Assembly: GCA_013203045.1 (NCBI GenBank)
Contig: JABMQN010000018.1
Location: 1-36,462, forward strand
Reading direction: 5' to 3'
Length of the DNA stretch: 36,462 nt
Origin: Chloroflexota bacterium
GTDB taxonomy: Bacteria; Chloroflexota; Dehalococcoidia; SZUA-161; SpSt-899
The translations under genes were made by a program, and so were the position numbers. Within the stretch, counting starts at the first letter, position 1. Each line of letters starts with the position of its first letter. The notes below the pieces were generated by a model. That model saw only the letters and a list, made by a program, of their open reading frames with translations, ran no database searches and was not told the origin of the DNA. Of this stretch, positions 17,101-24,391 are shown in pieces.

Positions 17101-17734
17101 ACTTGACCATTGATTCAAAGATCATCTCATCACTCTGGGCTACCGTATTTTTAGTATAAATACTTCCTTTATTTATTCTCACTCCTCCATCTGCAACAGT
17201 TACATTTGCTGGACTTGTTGCCGTCCATACATCTGTATCTAATGATGCTCCATCAAAATCATCAAAGAAAGTAAAAACACTTGTTCCGCTCGACACAGCG
17301 TTAGCGGTGGGATTCCCATAATACATATGAAAAGTTGATGTTCCACTGGATGGAAGTGATGGGTATTTCACCCAGACGCTTGATGTACCGGAGTTATTCC
17401 AGGTCTCAATCCAATAGCTGCAGGCAGTTCCGCTGGAGGTTGTGAACCTGAGGTCATCGCCATTAGATCCTTGAACATTGTTGTAATTAAAGGTATCTGG
17501 AGTAAGTGTAATTTTCACCGGGTAGTCGGTCAGCGCGGAGCCGGAGTTTTCCGTTAGCTCGATGACCCTTCGGTAATCCCAGTCGGTATCGTCCCAGGTT
17601 GGAGGAATTTCCGCTTGAGCAGGGGGTGGGAGCATTTGTGGAAGTAGTAATACTGCCAATAGAAGGAACAAAGTGCCCACAGAAACGAGTTTGCTGATAT
17701 CTCTTCTGAAAAGCGACGTGTTCTGATCATTCAT
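14129..17734 (-). CDS. Giant surface adhesin: DUF2341, lectin-like and MAM-like domains plus shared C-terminal module
   Basis: A 1201-residue exported protein, first gene of the surface operon. The signal peptide (residues 1-41) has core TLFLLLAVLLLPQMLPPPAQA. Residues about 48-150 match DUF2341 (DWDYRRVIELTENSGSALTDY, later MYYGNPTA). A concanavalin-like region follows (about 155-345, FFDDFDGASLDTDVW). Two tandem MAM/CBM-like repeats occupy about 396-535 and 538-675, each with an S-D-S-F start, LDFWF and a W-(V/F)-D-D end. Two further beta repeats (about 685-785 and 790-908) both end in L-(H/K)-D-W. The shared module is 911-1201 and ends DEFQGSVYFGIGDGS. AGGAG precedes the ATG by ten bases. 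The domains point to binding of carbohydrate or protein surfaces; no catalytic site was seen. Confidence 0.78.
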   Translation of the reverse strand: MNDQNTSLFRRDISKLVSVGTLFLLLAVLLLPQMLPPPAQAEIPPTWDDTDWDYRRVIELTENSGSALTDYPVKITLTPDTFNYNNVQGSNGDDLRFTTSSGTACSYWIETWNNSGTSSVWVKYPSLPSSGTSTFHMYYGNPTANAVSSGTSVFTFFDDFDGASLDTDVWTATSPANVTVADGGVRINKGSIYTKNTVAQSDEMIFESMVKWYASTGTWYSGMMTVDVKNLQAGNAGADANVCYMVDYPAGSSVNYFAGDGTVASYNLGSGVPVFTRTAQVDYVLGTGFDGTNIRLFSNYVEKVSLDYFNESVYMYLGFFLGSGAGSYDIQDIYVSWARARKFIEDEPTFELGAEESTTSWGDSFSSTVSISTSSTNTATSGGDTTLVSNLVETTYSDSFNLSNWDGNGLTSLDVGGTAYHDDYACLRSQFGGGGVVTSDDIDLSSATSASLDFWFRKYNTAATGFTLYFFNGSTYDIIDELDNNGGDWTWLHYNDVAIDLGTYGISNFRIRIDCTNAIGHSAWVDDVVLTVDGETAFSDSFTHSLWDGTSPWSIKSGISRSGNHSMWVKNGVYAWNYLTSDTIDLSNALTANLDFWFYKLYTATYDFRLEYYNGSSWTVIDYLDNNGSDWAWLRRNAAIDLDTYGNSSFKLRLGALLGGTVKKVWFDDLVFTKTFNTYSSSGTVSSVGIAPSSLSNWDSLGWSDTEPTNTDIKIRLEYYSGGSWQLIPDGDLSGNAAGFDSSPVDLMSLNTGTYSEVRLAANLSTTDTLVTPTLHDWNITWNDWSDGKFAWDKVDSTSNITVGNGIASLTAYGSPGTITSTDITISGTISWDTFSVNHGTPAGTGIEYKILDASDDSVLCTISGTEAAIGYDISKCAGSINPVKAYAELTSDGGDTPTLKDWLLSWQAPLDFVLNSVVLWDTGATPSEATSITPQVEYNTRVRITKNDGTLNDLSTVKATLFYDSDGSYAVEDVPGSGNTQTAAILAWTNGGSPVWSINPDTSTTWSINSGSCSAPSLSSTEGTFQFYFTPGKVASETTGSAKWHIYGAANSGTLTANNYQDNLDMNWYGEINSITSSFGFGSVSLGDTDIVSTSAVSATYISNGAYDEQVKSDASWIGQLTSTALSLGTEFSLKADDDNTVADAVSVASASYTSIDTSGTQTAEAGVTQANNYLWLTTDSGIPADEFQGSVYFGIGDGS

Positions 17735-18119
17735 ACTAGGGCTGCTCCTGGTGAAACATGTTTACCAATGGGTAGTACAGAGGCATTGAGACGACAATTG
17801 AAGGATAAGGGTGAGGGGGAAAAGCAGGATGAATTTTGGGAATTTTGGGGTGCATGGCTGGGAGCGCAAAACGCGTGGGAGAGGTACCTCCCCCCCTGTT
17901 TCATTACCCTCTACCCCCATCGGGGCTATTGGACCAAAAAAACTTCACTCACTATCCCCCACTAAGTGCTTTGTGTTACAGTATCGACTTGCTCACGATA
18001 TAACATATCGAGCTACAAAAAGACATACTTTGTTAGTGAATTTAGCATACATATTGTGAGTCGTCAACGGTGGGCCATTTGCTCAGGTTTCCCATTCCGT
18101 CTGAATTGACACATATTAT
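17735..18119. other. Intergenic region upstream of the surface operon
   Basis: About 385 bases between the SDR stop and the start of the surface operon. Two overlapping small + strand ORFs (65 and 82 codons) have low-complexity G-rich composition, no family resemblance and no good ribosome site, so I leave them out. The AT-rich stretch near 17975-18060 is the likeliest promoter area for the operon. No clear hairpin follows the SDR gene. Confidence 0.5.
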
Positions 18120-18878
18120 CTATTGTGCCACCCATCCACCGTCTACGGATAGAGCGTGACCGGTAACAAAAGATGCTTCGTCAGAACATAACCATACTGC
18201 AGCCTCGGCGATTTCCATTGGCTCAGCCATCCGACCTATTGGGTGCATGCCAATTATCAGGTTTTCAAGTTCTTCATTGCCTCCGGTTAAAGCGTCTACC
18301 AGAGGCGTACGGGTCATACCTGGGCATACAGCGTTCACTCGAATTCCGGCTGCAGCATACTCTAGTGCTGCCGATTTTGTAATTCCAACAACACCGTGCT
18401 TCGCGGCGATGTAGGCCGTGTTGTACTCACCACCGATTAGGCCTCCGACACTTGAAGTGTTAACGATGGCCCCCTTTCCCTGATTGAGCATCACCGGAAT
18501 CTCGTATTTCAGGCAAAGCCAGACACCTTTCAGGTTTATATTGATGACACGATCCCACTCTTCCTCGGTACAGTCGGGGAGTGTGGACACTACTTGCTCA
18601 ACTCCCGCATTATTAAATGCGATGTCCAATCGGCCATGGGTTTTAATGGTTTCGTCAATAAGCGTTTTGACCTGATCTGCTTTTGAGACATCGGTCTTCA
18701 CGAACATGGCTTCGCCGCCAGTTTCTTTGATCATCGTTACCGTCTCATCTCCCCCCTCTTCCCCGACGTCCCCAATGACTACTTTCGCTCCTTCACGGGC
18801 AAATACGATGGCAGCCGCTCTCCCGATCCCGGAACTACCTCCGGTAACCAGAGCAACTTTGCCTTCCAATCCTTTCAT
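18120..18878 (-). CDS. SDR-family NAD(P)-dependent oxidoreductase (FabG/glucose dehydrogenase-like)
   Basis: A 252-residue classical short-chain dehydrogenase of standard length. It shows TGGSSGIG near residue 13, DVSKADQV, NNAGVEQ near 90, a catalytic Ser in NTSSVGG, the Tyr/Lys pair in YIAAK near 155, and the family ending in TGHALSVDGGW. AGGGGA precedes the ATG by seven bases. It oxidises a hydroxyl or reduces a keto group with NAD(P); the substrate cannot be read. It is the last gene of the catabolic cluster, separated by about 160 bases of palindromic repeats from the ferredoxin gene, so it may be transcribed separately. Confidence 0.85.
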   Translation of the reverse strand: MKGLEGKVALVTGGSSGIGRAAAIVFAREGAKVVIGDVGEEGGDETVTMIKETGGEAMFVKTDVSKADQVKTLIDETIKTHGRLDIAFNNAGVEQVVSTLPDCTEEEWDRVININLKGVWLCLKYEIPVMLNQGKGAIVNTSSVGGLIGGEYNTAYIAAKHGVVGITKSAALEYAAAGIRVNAVCPGMTRTPLVDALTGGNEELENLIIGMHPIGRMAEPMEIAEAAVWLCSDEASFVTGHALSVDGGWVAQ

Positions 18879-18907
18879 TCGTTTGTCCCCTTTATGTGCT
18901 TTGGAGT

Positions 18908-18926
18908 GCGGCAGTCCAACTGCCGC
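18908..18926. repeat. Perfect 8-bp palindrome upstream of SDR gene
   Basis: GCGGCAGT-cca-ACTGCCGC lies 30 bases before the SDR start. The surrounding text resembles a dispersed intergenic repeat. It could act as an operator or leader hairpin, but a repeat is more likely. Confidence 0.5.
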
Positions 18927-18977
18927 TTTCTGGATTGCATGAGTTATGTCATTGGGAAATTACTGCGGTATTTGCCA

Positions 18978-18997
18978 ATCCCCCTTTGAAGGGGGAT
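18978..18997 (-). terminator. Hairpin downstream of the ferredoxin subunit gene
   Basis: ATCCCCCTT-tg-AAGGGGGAT forms a 9-bp perfect stem with a two-base loop, 43 bases after the ferredoxin stop codon. No T tract follows, and the sequence also looks like a common dispersed palindrome, so terminator function is moderate at best. Confidence 0.45.
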
Positions 18998-19040
18998 GTT
19001 ATCCTCTATTTCACTCCAGCCATGTCTATCCTGCCCTCCA

Positions 19041-19622
19041 TCATAGTCTTCTCGGAGGTTGTGGCGCACAGTAATAAATCGCAGGACCGGCACCCTGTTC
19101 TGACTTCAGAGTATAGGCGTTTCTATTTGCAATCAGTTTGGAGACGTCGCTCGCCGGATCCGCGATATCCCCGTAAAACATGGCATCCACTCCACAACAT
19201 AAAACACAAAACGGCTCGAAACCTTCGTCGAGACGATCAGAACACATATTACATTTTCGCACCACGTTCTTATCTGAATCGAAGAATAGGGCCTCGTACG
19301 GACAGGCTGAAATGCACATCTGGCAACCATCGCATTTTTCTTCATCAATCAGCACAATCCCGTCAGGTCGCTTGGAGATGGCTCCGGCTGGGCAAGCGTC
19401 CTGGCAAGGTGGTTTATCACAGTGCATGCAAGGTGTGGGCAAATAGTACATACTCAAATTAGGATATGTCCCTCCCGGAGTATCCCGGTGAGGACCTCCG
19501 ACTGTTTGAACACTGATCCCTGATCCAACCTCGATACCATGCTCAACCTTACAGGCTACCGTGCAGGTTTGACATCCGGTACATCTTTCCAGATCAATGA
19601 CCATTCCATATCGCTTGACCAT
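19041..19622 (-). CDS. Four-cluster ferredoxin subunit of a molybdopterin oxidoreductase (DmsB/PhsB type)
   Basis: A 193-residue electron-transfer subunit with four cysteine clusters for 4Fe-4S centres: CTGCQTCTVACK near residue 15, CMHCDKPPCQDACP near 66, CDGCQMCISACP near 96, and CNMC...CVLCC near 125-145. The last group has one extra Cys beside the expected CxxxC. This is the layout of the beta subunits DmsB, PhsB and NrfC and of the small subunit of pyrogallol-phloroglucinol transhydroxylase. No Tat signal is present. Its ATG follows the stop of the molybdopterin subunit gene by two bases, so the two form a unit. It should pass electrons between the molybdenum subunit and a soluble carrier; no membrane anchor subunit is encoded nearby. 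Confidence 0.9.
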   Translation of the reverse strand: MVKRYGMVIDLERCTGCQTCTVACKVEHGIEVGSGISVQTVGGPHRDTPGGTYPNLSMYYLPTPCMHCDKPPCQDACPAGAISKRPDGIVLIDEEKCDGCQMCISACPYEALFFDSDKNVVRKCNMCSDRLDEGFEPFCVLCCGVDAMFYGDIADPASDVSKLIANRNAYTLKSEQGAGPAIYYCAPQPPRRL

Positions 19623-19624
19623 TT

Positions 19625-21859
19625 CTATCCCTCCTCAACTCGTTCGATCTCGACCAGCGTATCGCAAAAGGCCGCGTTTGGTTCGTAGATGGCTGCCTGG
19701 GCCGGATTGATGGTGTTATGCGTCAATGCCTGGTGGGTGCCGGCTTTGTAGTGCCAGGGGGACCATCCCTGGTTCATATTAACCAATCTTTGTGGAATGC
19801 CATTTTGAACTTGCGCTTTGAGTTTGACTTCGCCTCTGTCGTTGAATACCCTCACCAAGTCACCATCTTTGATATTTCTGGGTTTGGCATCCTCCGGGCT
19901 GATGTTTAATACTGGCTCGGTATCAATCTCGCGGATCCATGAGATATTGGTATACATCGAGTGAAGCCGATACTTGGGGTGAGTAGTGGATATTGAAAGC
20001 GGGTATTTGTGGGCCAACGGTGTTCGCTGACTCTCCATCGGTTCGATGTATACCGGCAATGCCTGATCGAAATCCTTAAGCCGTTCCGTGTAGAATTCGA
20101 TCCGGCCGGATGGGGTGGCGAAGGGAGGTGCAGGATCAGGGGCCGGGTATTGAGGGGCTTCCTCAAGTTTTTCCAGCGTTATCCCTTCCATAGTCGGATG
20201 CCCTGAAGCAATCATGATCTCAATGTATTCCTTATCAGTCTTGTCGAGGAACCCCTCAATCCCCATCTTTTCAGCCAGGCCTGAATATATCTCAATATCC
20301 GATTTGGATTCATGAAGCGGTTCGATAACCTTCTTTTGCAGTTGGAGGTAATCTTGAGAACCCTCTCCGATGCTCGCAGCCAGATCATTCCACTCATACG
20401 GACTGCATGTCGGCAGGACGATATCGGCGTATTTGGCGCTGGTGGTCATGAACATGTCCACGGCTACTACGAGTTCCAGTTTGGGCAGCAACTCGCGAGT
20501 GAATTTATTGAAATTTGGGTCCTGGTTCATCAGGTTATGTCGGGTCATCCAGAGCGATTTGAGGGGATGTGGTTGCTCGTTTTCGATAGCCTCGTACATC
20601 TGAAGCAAAGTGACGAGATCGGAGATTCCATGAGTCATGAAAGTCATGAAGTTGTATTGAGTGGTGTGGGGAGTCCGCACACTGATGTTTCCGGTAATGG
20701 CTGCCAGGGTATTTATGGCCCGGAAAGTGAGATCCCCGTAGAGTGACCCTCTGGTGCCTCCCATACCTCTGTAAGTGGCGGTCGGTTTTTGGGTAGCATA
20801 CTCCATGGCAAGCTTGATCATGGTTTCTACTGGAACATTCGTTATTTCAGAGGCTTTTTCTGGCGGGTACTGATCTATCAGCTCACTCAGAAGCTGAAAA
20901 GCTGGCTTGCATTCAATACCGTTCACAGTGAAAGTGCCGATTACTGCCGGTGATGTATTGGACATGTCATGGGTCGCGGCACTATTTTCGCCCTGATCCC
21001 AGATTACGTATTTCTCAGACTCGCCTCTGGAGATATCCTTTTCTCTCAAGAAAAGGCCATTATCCATACGTACGAGAAATGGTGCAACGGTGTGTTGAAT
21101 CAGAAATCCGATATCATGGAGACCCCGTTCCAGAATGACGTTCATCATCCCAAGAGCCAGGGCCGCATCGGTGCCGGGCCTGATCCGTATGTACTCATCA
21201 GCTTTGGAGGCAGTAGTGGTGAATCTTGGATCGATAACAACCAGCCGTGCACCTTTCTCCTTGGCATCCATGATACGTCGCCATTTGAAGGGTTGCGTAT
21301 CAGCCGGATTATTGCCCCATGCCACGCAGAACGCCGGATTCTCAAATCGATTGAGGTAATCCTCCCCATACCACATAAATGCCCCAAAAGAGGCCATATC
21401 TGCGCAGGGCCCGGCCGAATCACCAAGACCTGCCGGAAGGATGAACGTTCCTCCACACGCACCAGCGAAACCAACTGTCAGCAGATTGGAGAACAGTCCT
21501 ACGCCTGTCGAAACAAATCCAAGTGAGTTTGTGCCATACTTCGCGCCAATGTCTTTCAATTTAGAAGCGATAGTCTCTAAAGCTTCATCCCAGGAAATCG
21601 GCTGCCACTTTCCCTCGCCTCTTTCCCCCACGCGTTTCATCGGGTGTTTCAATCGATCCGGATGGTACACCAGCTTTGGGGCGGACAAACTCTTAACGCA
21701 GACGTGACTCGTACCTGCGTGATCACTCGGTTCGACCTTGAGAAGTACCCCGTCCTTAACGTGAGCCAGGATGCCGCAAGATATCCCGCAACCGTATGGG
21801 CAAACGGTACGAATCACCTCAGCCCCGGGCACTGCTCTAACCTGTCTTTGCAATGTCAT
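19625..21859 (-). CDS. Molybdopterin (bis-MGD) oxidoreductase catalytic subunit, copy 1
   Basis: The start at 21859 is set by AAAGGAGG seven bases upstream; the ORF track begins 31 codons early in a palindromic gap. The 744-residue protein has the N-terminal 4Fe-4S motif C20-x3-C24-x3-C28-x25-C54, then PISWDEALE, GNNPADTQP and VIDPRFTTTASKADEYIRIRPGTDAALALGMMN, all typical of the DMSO reductase family. The Cys in A-G-P-C-A-D may be the molybdenum ligand. The C-terminal molydop-binding domain includes DLVRVFNDRGEV. No Tat signal is seen, so the enzyme is cytoplasmic. Possible reactions include reduction, hydroxylation or hydration, as in the acetylene hydratase/transhydroxylase group. It is paired with the ferredoxin subunit and is a tandem paralogue of the next gene. 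Confidence 0.88.
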   Translation of the reverse strand: MTLQRQVRAVPGAEVIRTVCPYGCGISCGILAHVKDGVLLKVEPSDHAGTSHVCVKSLSAPKLVYHPDRLKHPMKRVGERGEGKWQPISWDEALETIASKLKDIGAKYGTNSLGFVSTGVGLFSNLLTVGFAGACGGTFILPAGLGDSAGPCADMASFGAFMWYGEDYLNRFENPAFCVAWGNNPADTQPFKWRRIMDAKEKGARLVVIDPRFTTTASKADEYIRIRPGTDAALALGMMNVILERGLHDIGFLIQHTVAPFLVRMDNGLFLREKDISRGESEKYVIWDQGENSAATHDMSNTSPAVIGTFTVNGIECKPAFQLLSELIDQYPPEKASEITNVPVETMIKLAMEYATQKPTATYRGMGGTRGSLYGDLTFRAINTLAAITGNISVRTPHTTQYNFMTFMTHGISDLVTLLQMYEAIENEQPHPLKSLWMTRHNLMNQDPNFNKFTRELLPKLELVVAVDMFMTTSAKYADIVLPTCSPYEWNDLAASIGEGSQDYLQLQKKVIEPLHESKSDIEIYSGLAEKMGIEGFLDKTDKEYIEIMIASGHPTMEGITLEKLEEAPQYPAPDPAPPFATPSGRIEFYTERLKDFDQALPVYIEPMESQRTPLAHKYPLSISTTHPKYRLHSMYTNISWIREIDTEPVLNISPEDAKPRNIKDGDLVRVFNDRGEVKLKAQVQNGIPQRLVNMNQGWSPWHYKAGTHQALTHNTINPAQAAIYEPNAAFCDTLVEIERVEEG

Positions 21860-21909
21860 TGGCACCTCCTTTGGTCCATTGAGAGAATTGAATACTGTTC
21901 CTCCGTAGC

Positions 21910-21950
21910 GCGACCATTCAGGGTCGCTTCTGGCGAGGCTCAAGCCTCGC
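21910..21950. repeat. Two adjacent palindromes between the tandem molybdoenzyme genes
   Basis: GCGACC-attcag-GGTCGC (21910-21927) is followed by GCGAGGCT-ca-AGCCTCGC (21933-21950). Both are perfect and lie immediately after the stop codon of copy 2. They could slow or attenuate transcription between the paralogues, or be dispersed repeats. Confidence 0.6.
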
Positions 21951-21951
21951 A

Positions 21952-24180
21952 CTACGTTATTGGTTCCACTTCGACCAGCGTATCGTACTGGGCGATATTC
22001 GGTTGATAAATAGCCTGTTGCGCCGGATTGATTGTCTCATGAGTCATTGCCTGGTATGTGCCACCGATGAAGTGCTCCGGAGACCACCCTTGGCAGATGT
22101 TGACCGATCCGGGCCTGATGCCTGAGTTTATCCAAGTTTGTAGTATTACCTCTCCTCTATTGTTGAATGCACGAACCGTATCACCGTCCACTATGCCTCT
22201 GGCTTCTGCGTCCGCGGGGTTGATCTCCAATACGGGACCCTGATCGATCTCACGAATCCATGAAACGTTGGCGAACATGGAATGAATGCGGTATTTGGGA
22301 TGAGTCGTTAAAAGCGTCAGTGGATAGTCTTGAGCCTTGGGTGTTTTGGGGCTTTCCATCGGTTCCAGGTAGACCGGCAGCTCCTGACCGAACGGTTTAA
22401 GTAATTCCGTGTAGAATTCAAACCTCCCCGAAGCTGTCCCGAATCCCTGAATGGCATGAGCATTGGGTAATCTGGGATTTTCTGCCAGTTGTTCGACGGT
22501 TATCCCTTCGGTTGATGGATGTCCTGAGGCAAGCATTTGGTCGATATATTCCTCAGGACTTTTATCCAGATATTCTTCCATTCCCATAGCAGCGGCAATT
22601 GAGGCGAAGATGTTGATATCCGATCTGGATTCATGAAGCGGTTCGATTACCTTGGGCTGCAGTTGGAGATAGTTGTGTGATCCATCACCTAGCGGTGAAT
22701 AAAGATCGGTTGATTCGTACGGGCCAGCGGCGGGTAAAACGATATCGGCGTATTGGGCACTGGTAGTCATGAACAGGTCGGCAACCACTATAAAATCGAG
22801 TCGGGGCACGAGTTCATCGATGATTTTGTTGAAATTGGCGTATTGATTGATAGGATTGTGTCTGGCCATATAGAGCGACCTGATTGGATACGGTTTGTCC
22901 TCGAGAATGGCTTCATACATGTTGAGTAGTGGCAGAACTCCGGGAAAGCCTCGCGTCATCAGGGCAGTCATGTTCACTTCGGATGAATTTCGACCCTCAA
23001 AACTGATGTTTCCAGTGATGGCAGCTAAAGTGCATATAGCCCGGAAGTTGAGATCGCCGTGGATGTTGCCTCTCGTTCCTCCCAGCCCTTTGTACGAAGC
23101 AGCCGGTTTGGCAGTCGCATATTCTATGCCAAGCCTTTCGATAGTCTGAGCGGGAATTCCGGTTATCTCGGAAGCCTTTTGTGGCGGGTATTGATCTATC
23201 AGTTCAGTCAGGAGCTGAAAGGCCGGTTTGCAGGTAATCCCATTGACTTCATATGCCCCAGTCAACGCAGGGGTAGACCCCGGTGTTTCAGGATTTCGCG
23301 CTTCATTGGTTTTAGTATCCCAGATTACGTACTTATCGGATTCTGTGGAGTTGACATCTTTTTCCTTTAAAAACAGTCCGTTGTCGGTGCGTATCAGGAA
23401 TGGGCCGATCGTGTGTTTGATGATGAATTCTTTATCCTCTAGGCCCTGCTTCAGGATTGCATTCATCATCCCGAGTGCAAGGGCTGCATCGGTTCCGGTT
23501 CGAAGCGGTACGAATTCATCGGCTTTGGACGCGGTTGTGGTGAAACGAGGATCGATGACGATGAGTCGAGCGCCCTTTTCTTTAGCATCCCGGATCATGC
23601 GCCACTTGAAGGCTTTGGTTTCAGCCGGATTCTCCCCCCAGACGAAAATCGAAGCAGGATTGTCAAACTGAACAGTGTAGTCCTCTCCGTACCACCAGGG
23701 GGAGCCATAACAGGCCTTGTCGGCACAGGGACCAGCCACATCGCCGCAGCCTGACGGATCGATGAACGTACCACCGCAGGCACCGACGAATCCGAGCATG
23801 GCTGTTGTGGTCAGTGCTCCAACCTGATCGATCACGAAAGCCAGTGATGAAGGACCATATTTCTCGCCGATTTCCTTGAAATTGGTGGCTACCATATTGG
23901 TGGCTTCATCCCAGGAGATACGTTCCCATTTCCCCTCCCCTCTGGCCCCTGCTCGTTTTAGAGGGTATTTCAATCGATCGGGGTGGTAGACCATCTTTTG
24001 GGCTGAGAGACCGCGCAAGCAAACATGACTTGTTCCCAAATGATCGCTTGGCTCGATTTTGATCAGATTGCCATCTTTAATATGGGCCAGCACACCGCAG
24101 GCGATGCCGCAATTGAGTGGGCATACTGTGCGTATTACTTGCGTTACGGGCGCTTGTCTGACTCGTCTCTGAAAAGCCAT
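21952..24180 (-). CDS. Molybdopterin (bis-MGD) oxidoreductase catalytic subunit, copy 2
   Basis: A 742-residue tandem paralogue of copy 1, with the same cysteine positions (C20, C24, C28, C54) and collinear motifs: RISWDEATN, GENPAETKAFKWRM, VIDPRFTTTASKADEF and a C-terminal DTVRAFNNRGEV domain. GGGGAGG stands four bases before the ATG. It also lacks a Tat leader and is therefore cytoplasmic. The A-G-P-C-A-D-K-A-C segment keeps the candidate molybdenum-ligand Cys. It has no ferredoxin gene of its own, so it may share the ferredoxin subunit or act on a related substrate with its own partner. Both copies look intact, which argues for distinct roles and against recent redundancy. Confidence 0.88.
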   Translation of the reverse strand: MAFQRRVRQAPVTQVIRTVCPLNCGIACGVLAHIKDGNLIKIEPSDHLGTSHVCLRGLSAQKMVYHPDRLKYPLKRAGARGEGKWERISWDEATNMVATNFKEIGEKYGPSSLAFVIDQVGALTTTAMLGFVGACGGTFIDPSGCGDVAGPCADKACYGSPWWYGEDYTVQFDNPASIFVWGENPAETKAFKWRMIRDAKEKGARLIVIDPRFTTTASKADEFVPLRTGTDAALALGMMNAILKQGLEDKEFIIKHTIGPFLIRTDNGLFLKEKDVNSTESDKYVIWDTKTNEARNPETPGSTPALTGAYEVNGITCKPAFQLLTELIDQYPPQKASEITGIPAQTIERLGIEYATAKPAASYKGLGGTRGNIHGDLNFRAICTLAAITGNISFEGRNSSEVNMTALMTRGFPGVLPLLNMYEAILEDKPYPIRSLYMARHNPINQYANFNKIIDELVPRLDFIVVADLFMTTSAQYADIVLPAAGPYESTDLYSPLGDGSHNYLQLQPKVIEPLHESRSDINIFASIAAAMGMEEYLDKSPEEYIDQMLASGHPSTEGITVEQLAENPRLPNAHAIQGFGTASGRFEFYTELLKPFGQELPVYLEPMESPKTPKAQDYPLTLLTTHPKYRIHSMFANVSWIREIDQGPVLEINPADAEARGIVDGDTVRAFNNRGEVILQTWINSGIRPGSVNICQGWSPEHFIGGTYQAMTHETINPAQQAIYQPNIAQYDTLVEVEPIT

Positions 24181-24254
24181 AATGCCTCCCCGTTGAGAAC
24201 TTTCAGTCTGTTTTATAATTTAGCTCGGTCCACGAATTCAAATGGAATTAAGTC

Positions 24255-24376
24255 GTTCATACTTCGACAGGTCGCTTGCGCGCCAAAGCTTCAGCGACGG
24301 CACGCTCAGCACGAACGATTCCTTCCCCGTTTAACACCGCTCATCCTGAACATGTCGAAGGGCGAGCGGTGCTGAG
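24255..24376. repeat. Dispersed palindromic repeat between molybdoenzyme and ATC-hydrolase-like genes
   Basis: The gap holds nested inverted repeats: CTCAGCAC (24305-24312) with GTGCTGAG (24369-24376), and ACCGCTC (24336-24342) with GAGCGGT (24364-24370). It also has a CTTCGACAGG motif on one side and ATGTCGAAGG on the other. This composition is that of a widely scattered intergenic repeat, not a gene-specific signal. It may be a degenerate non-autonomous element. Confidence 0.65.
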
Positions 24377-24391
24377 TCGTGCTATTGAATA

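Noticed and set aside
10278-17734. WxL-type W-x-L motifs in the shared module (NLWLWLGS, NYLWLTTD)
   Set aside because: The residues read W-L-W-L or W-L-T, not W-x-L, and occur once near the end; only the layout resembles WxL proteins, so I do not call the family.
17768-18059. Two overlapping + strand ORFs of 65 and 82 codons upstream of the surface operon
   Set aside because: Low-complexity G-rich composition, no recognisable motif, no convincing ribosome site, and they overlap each other in different frames.
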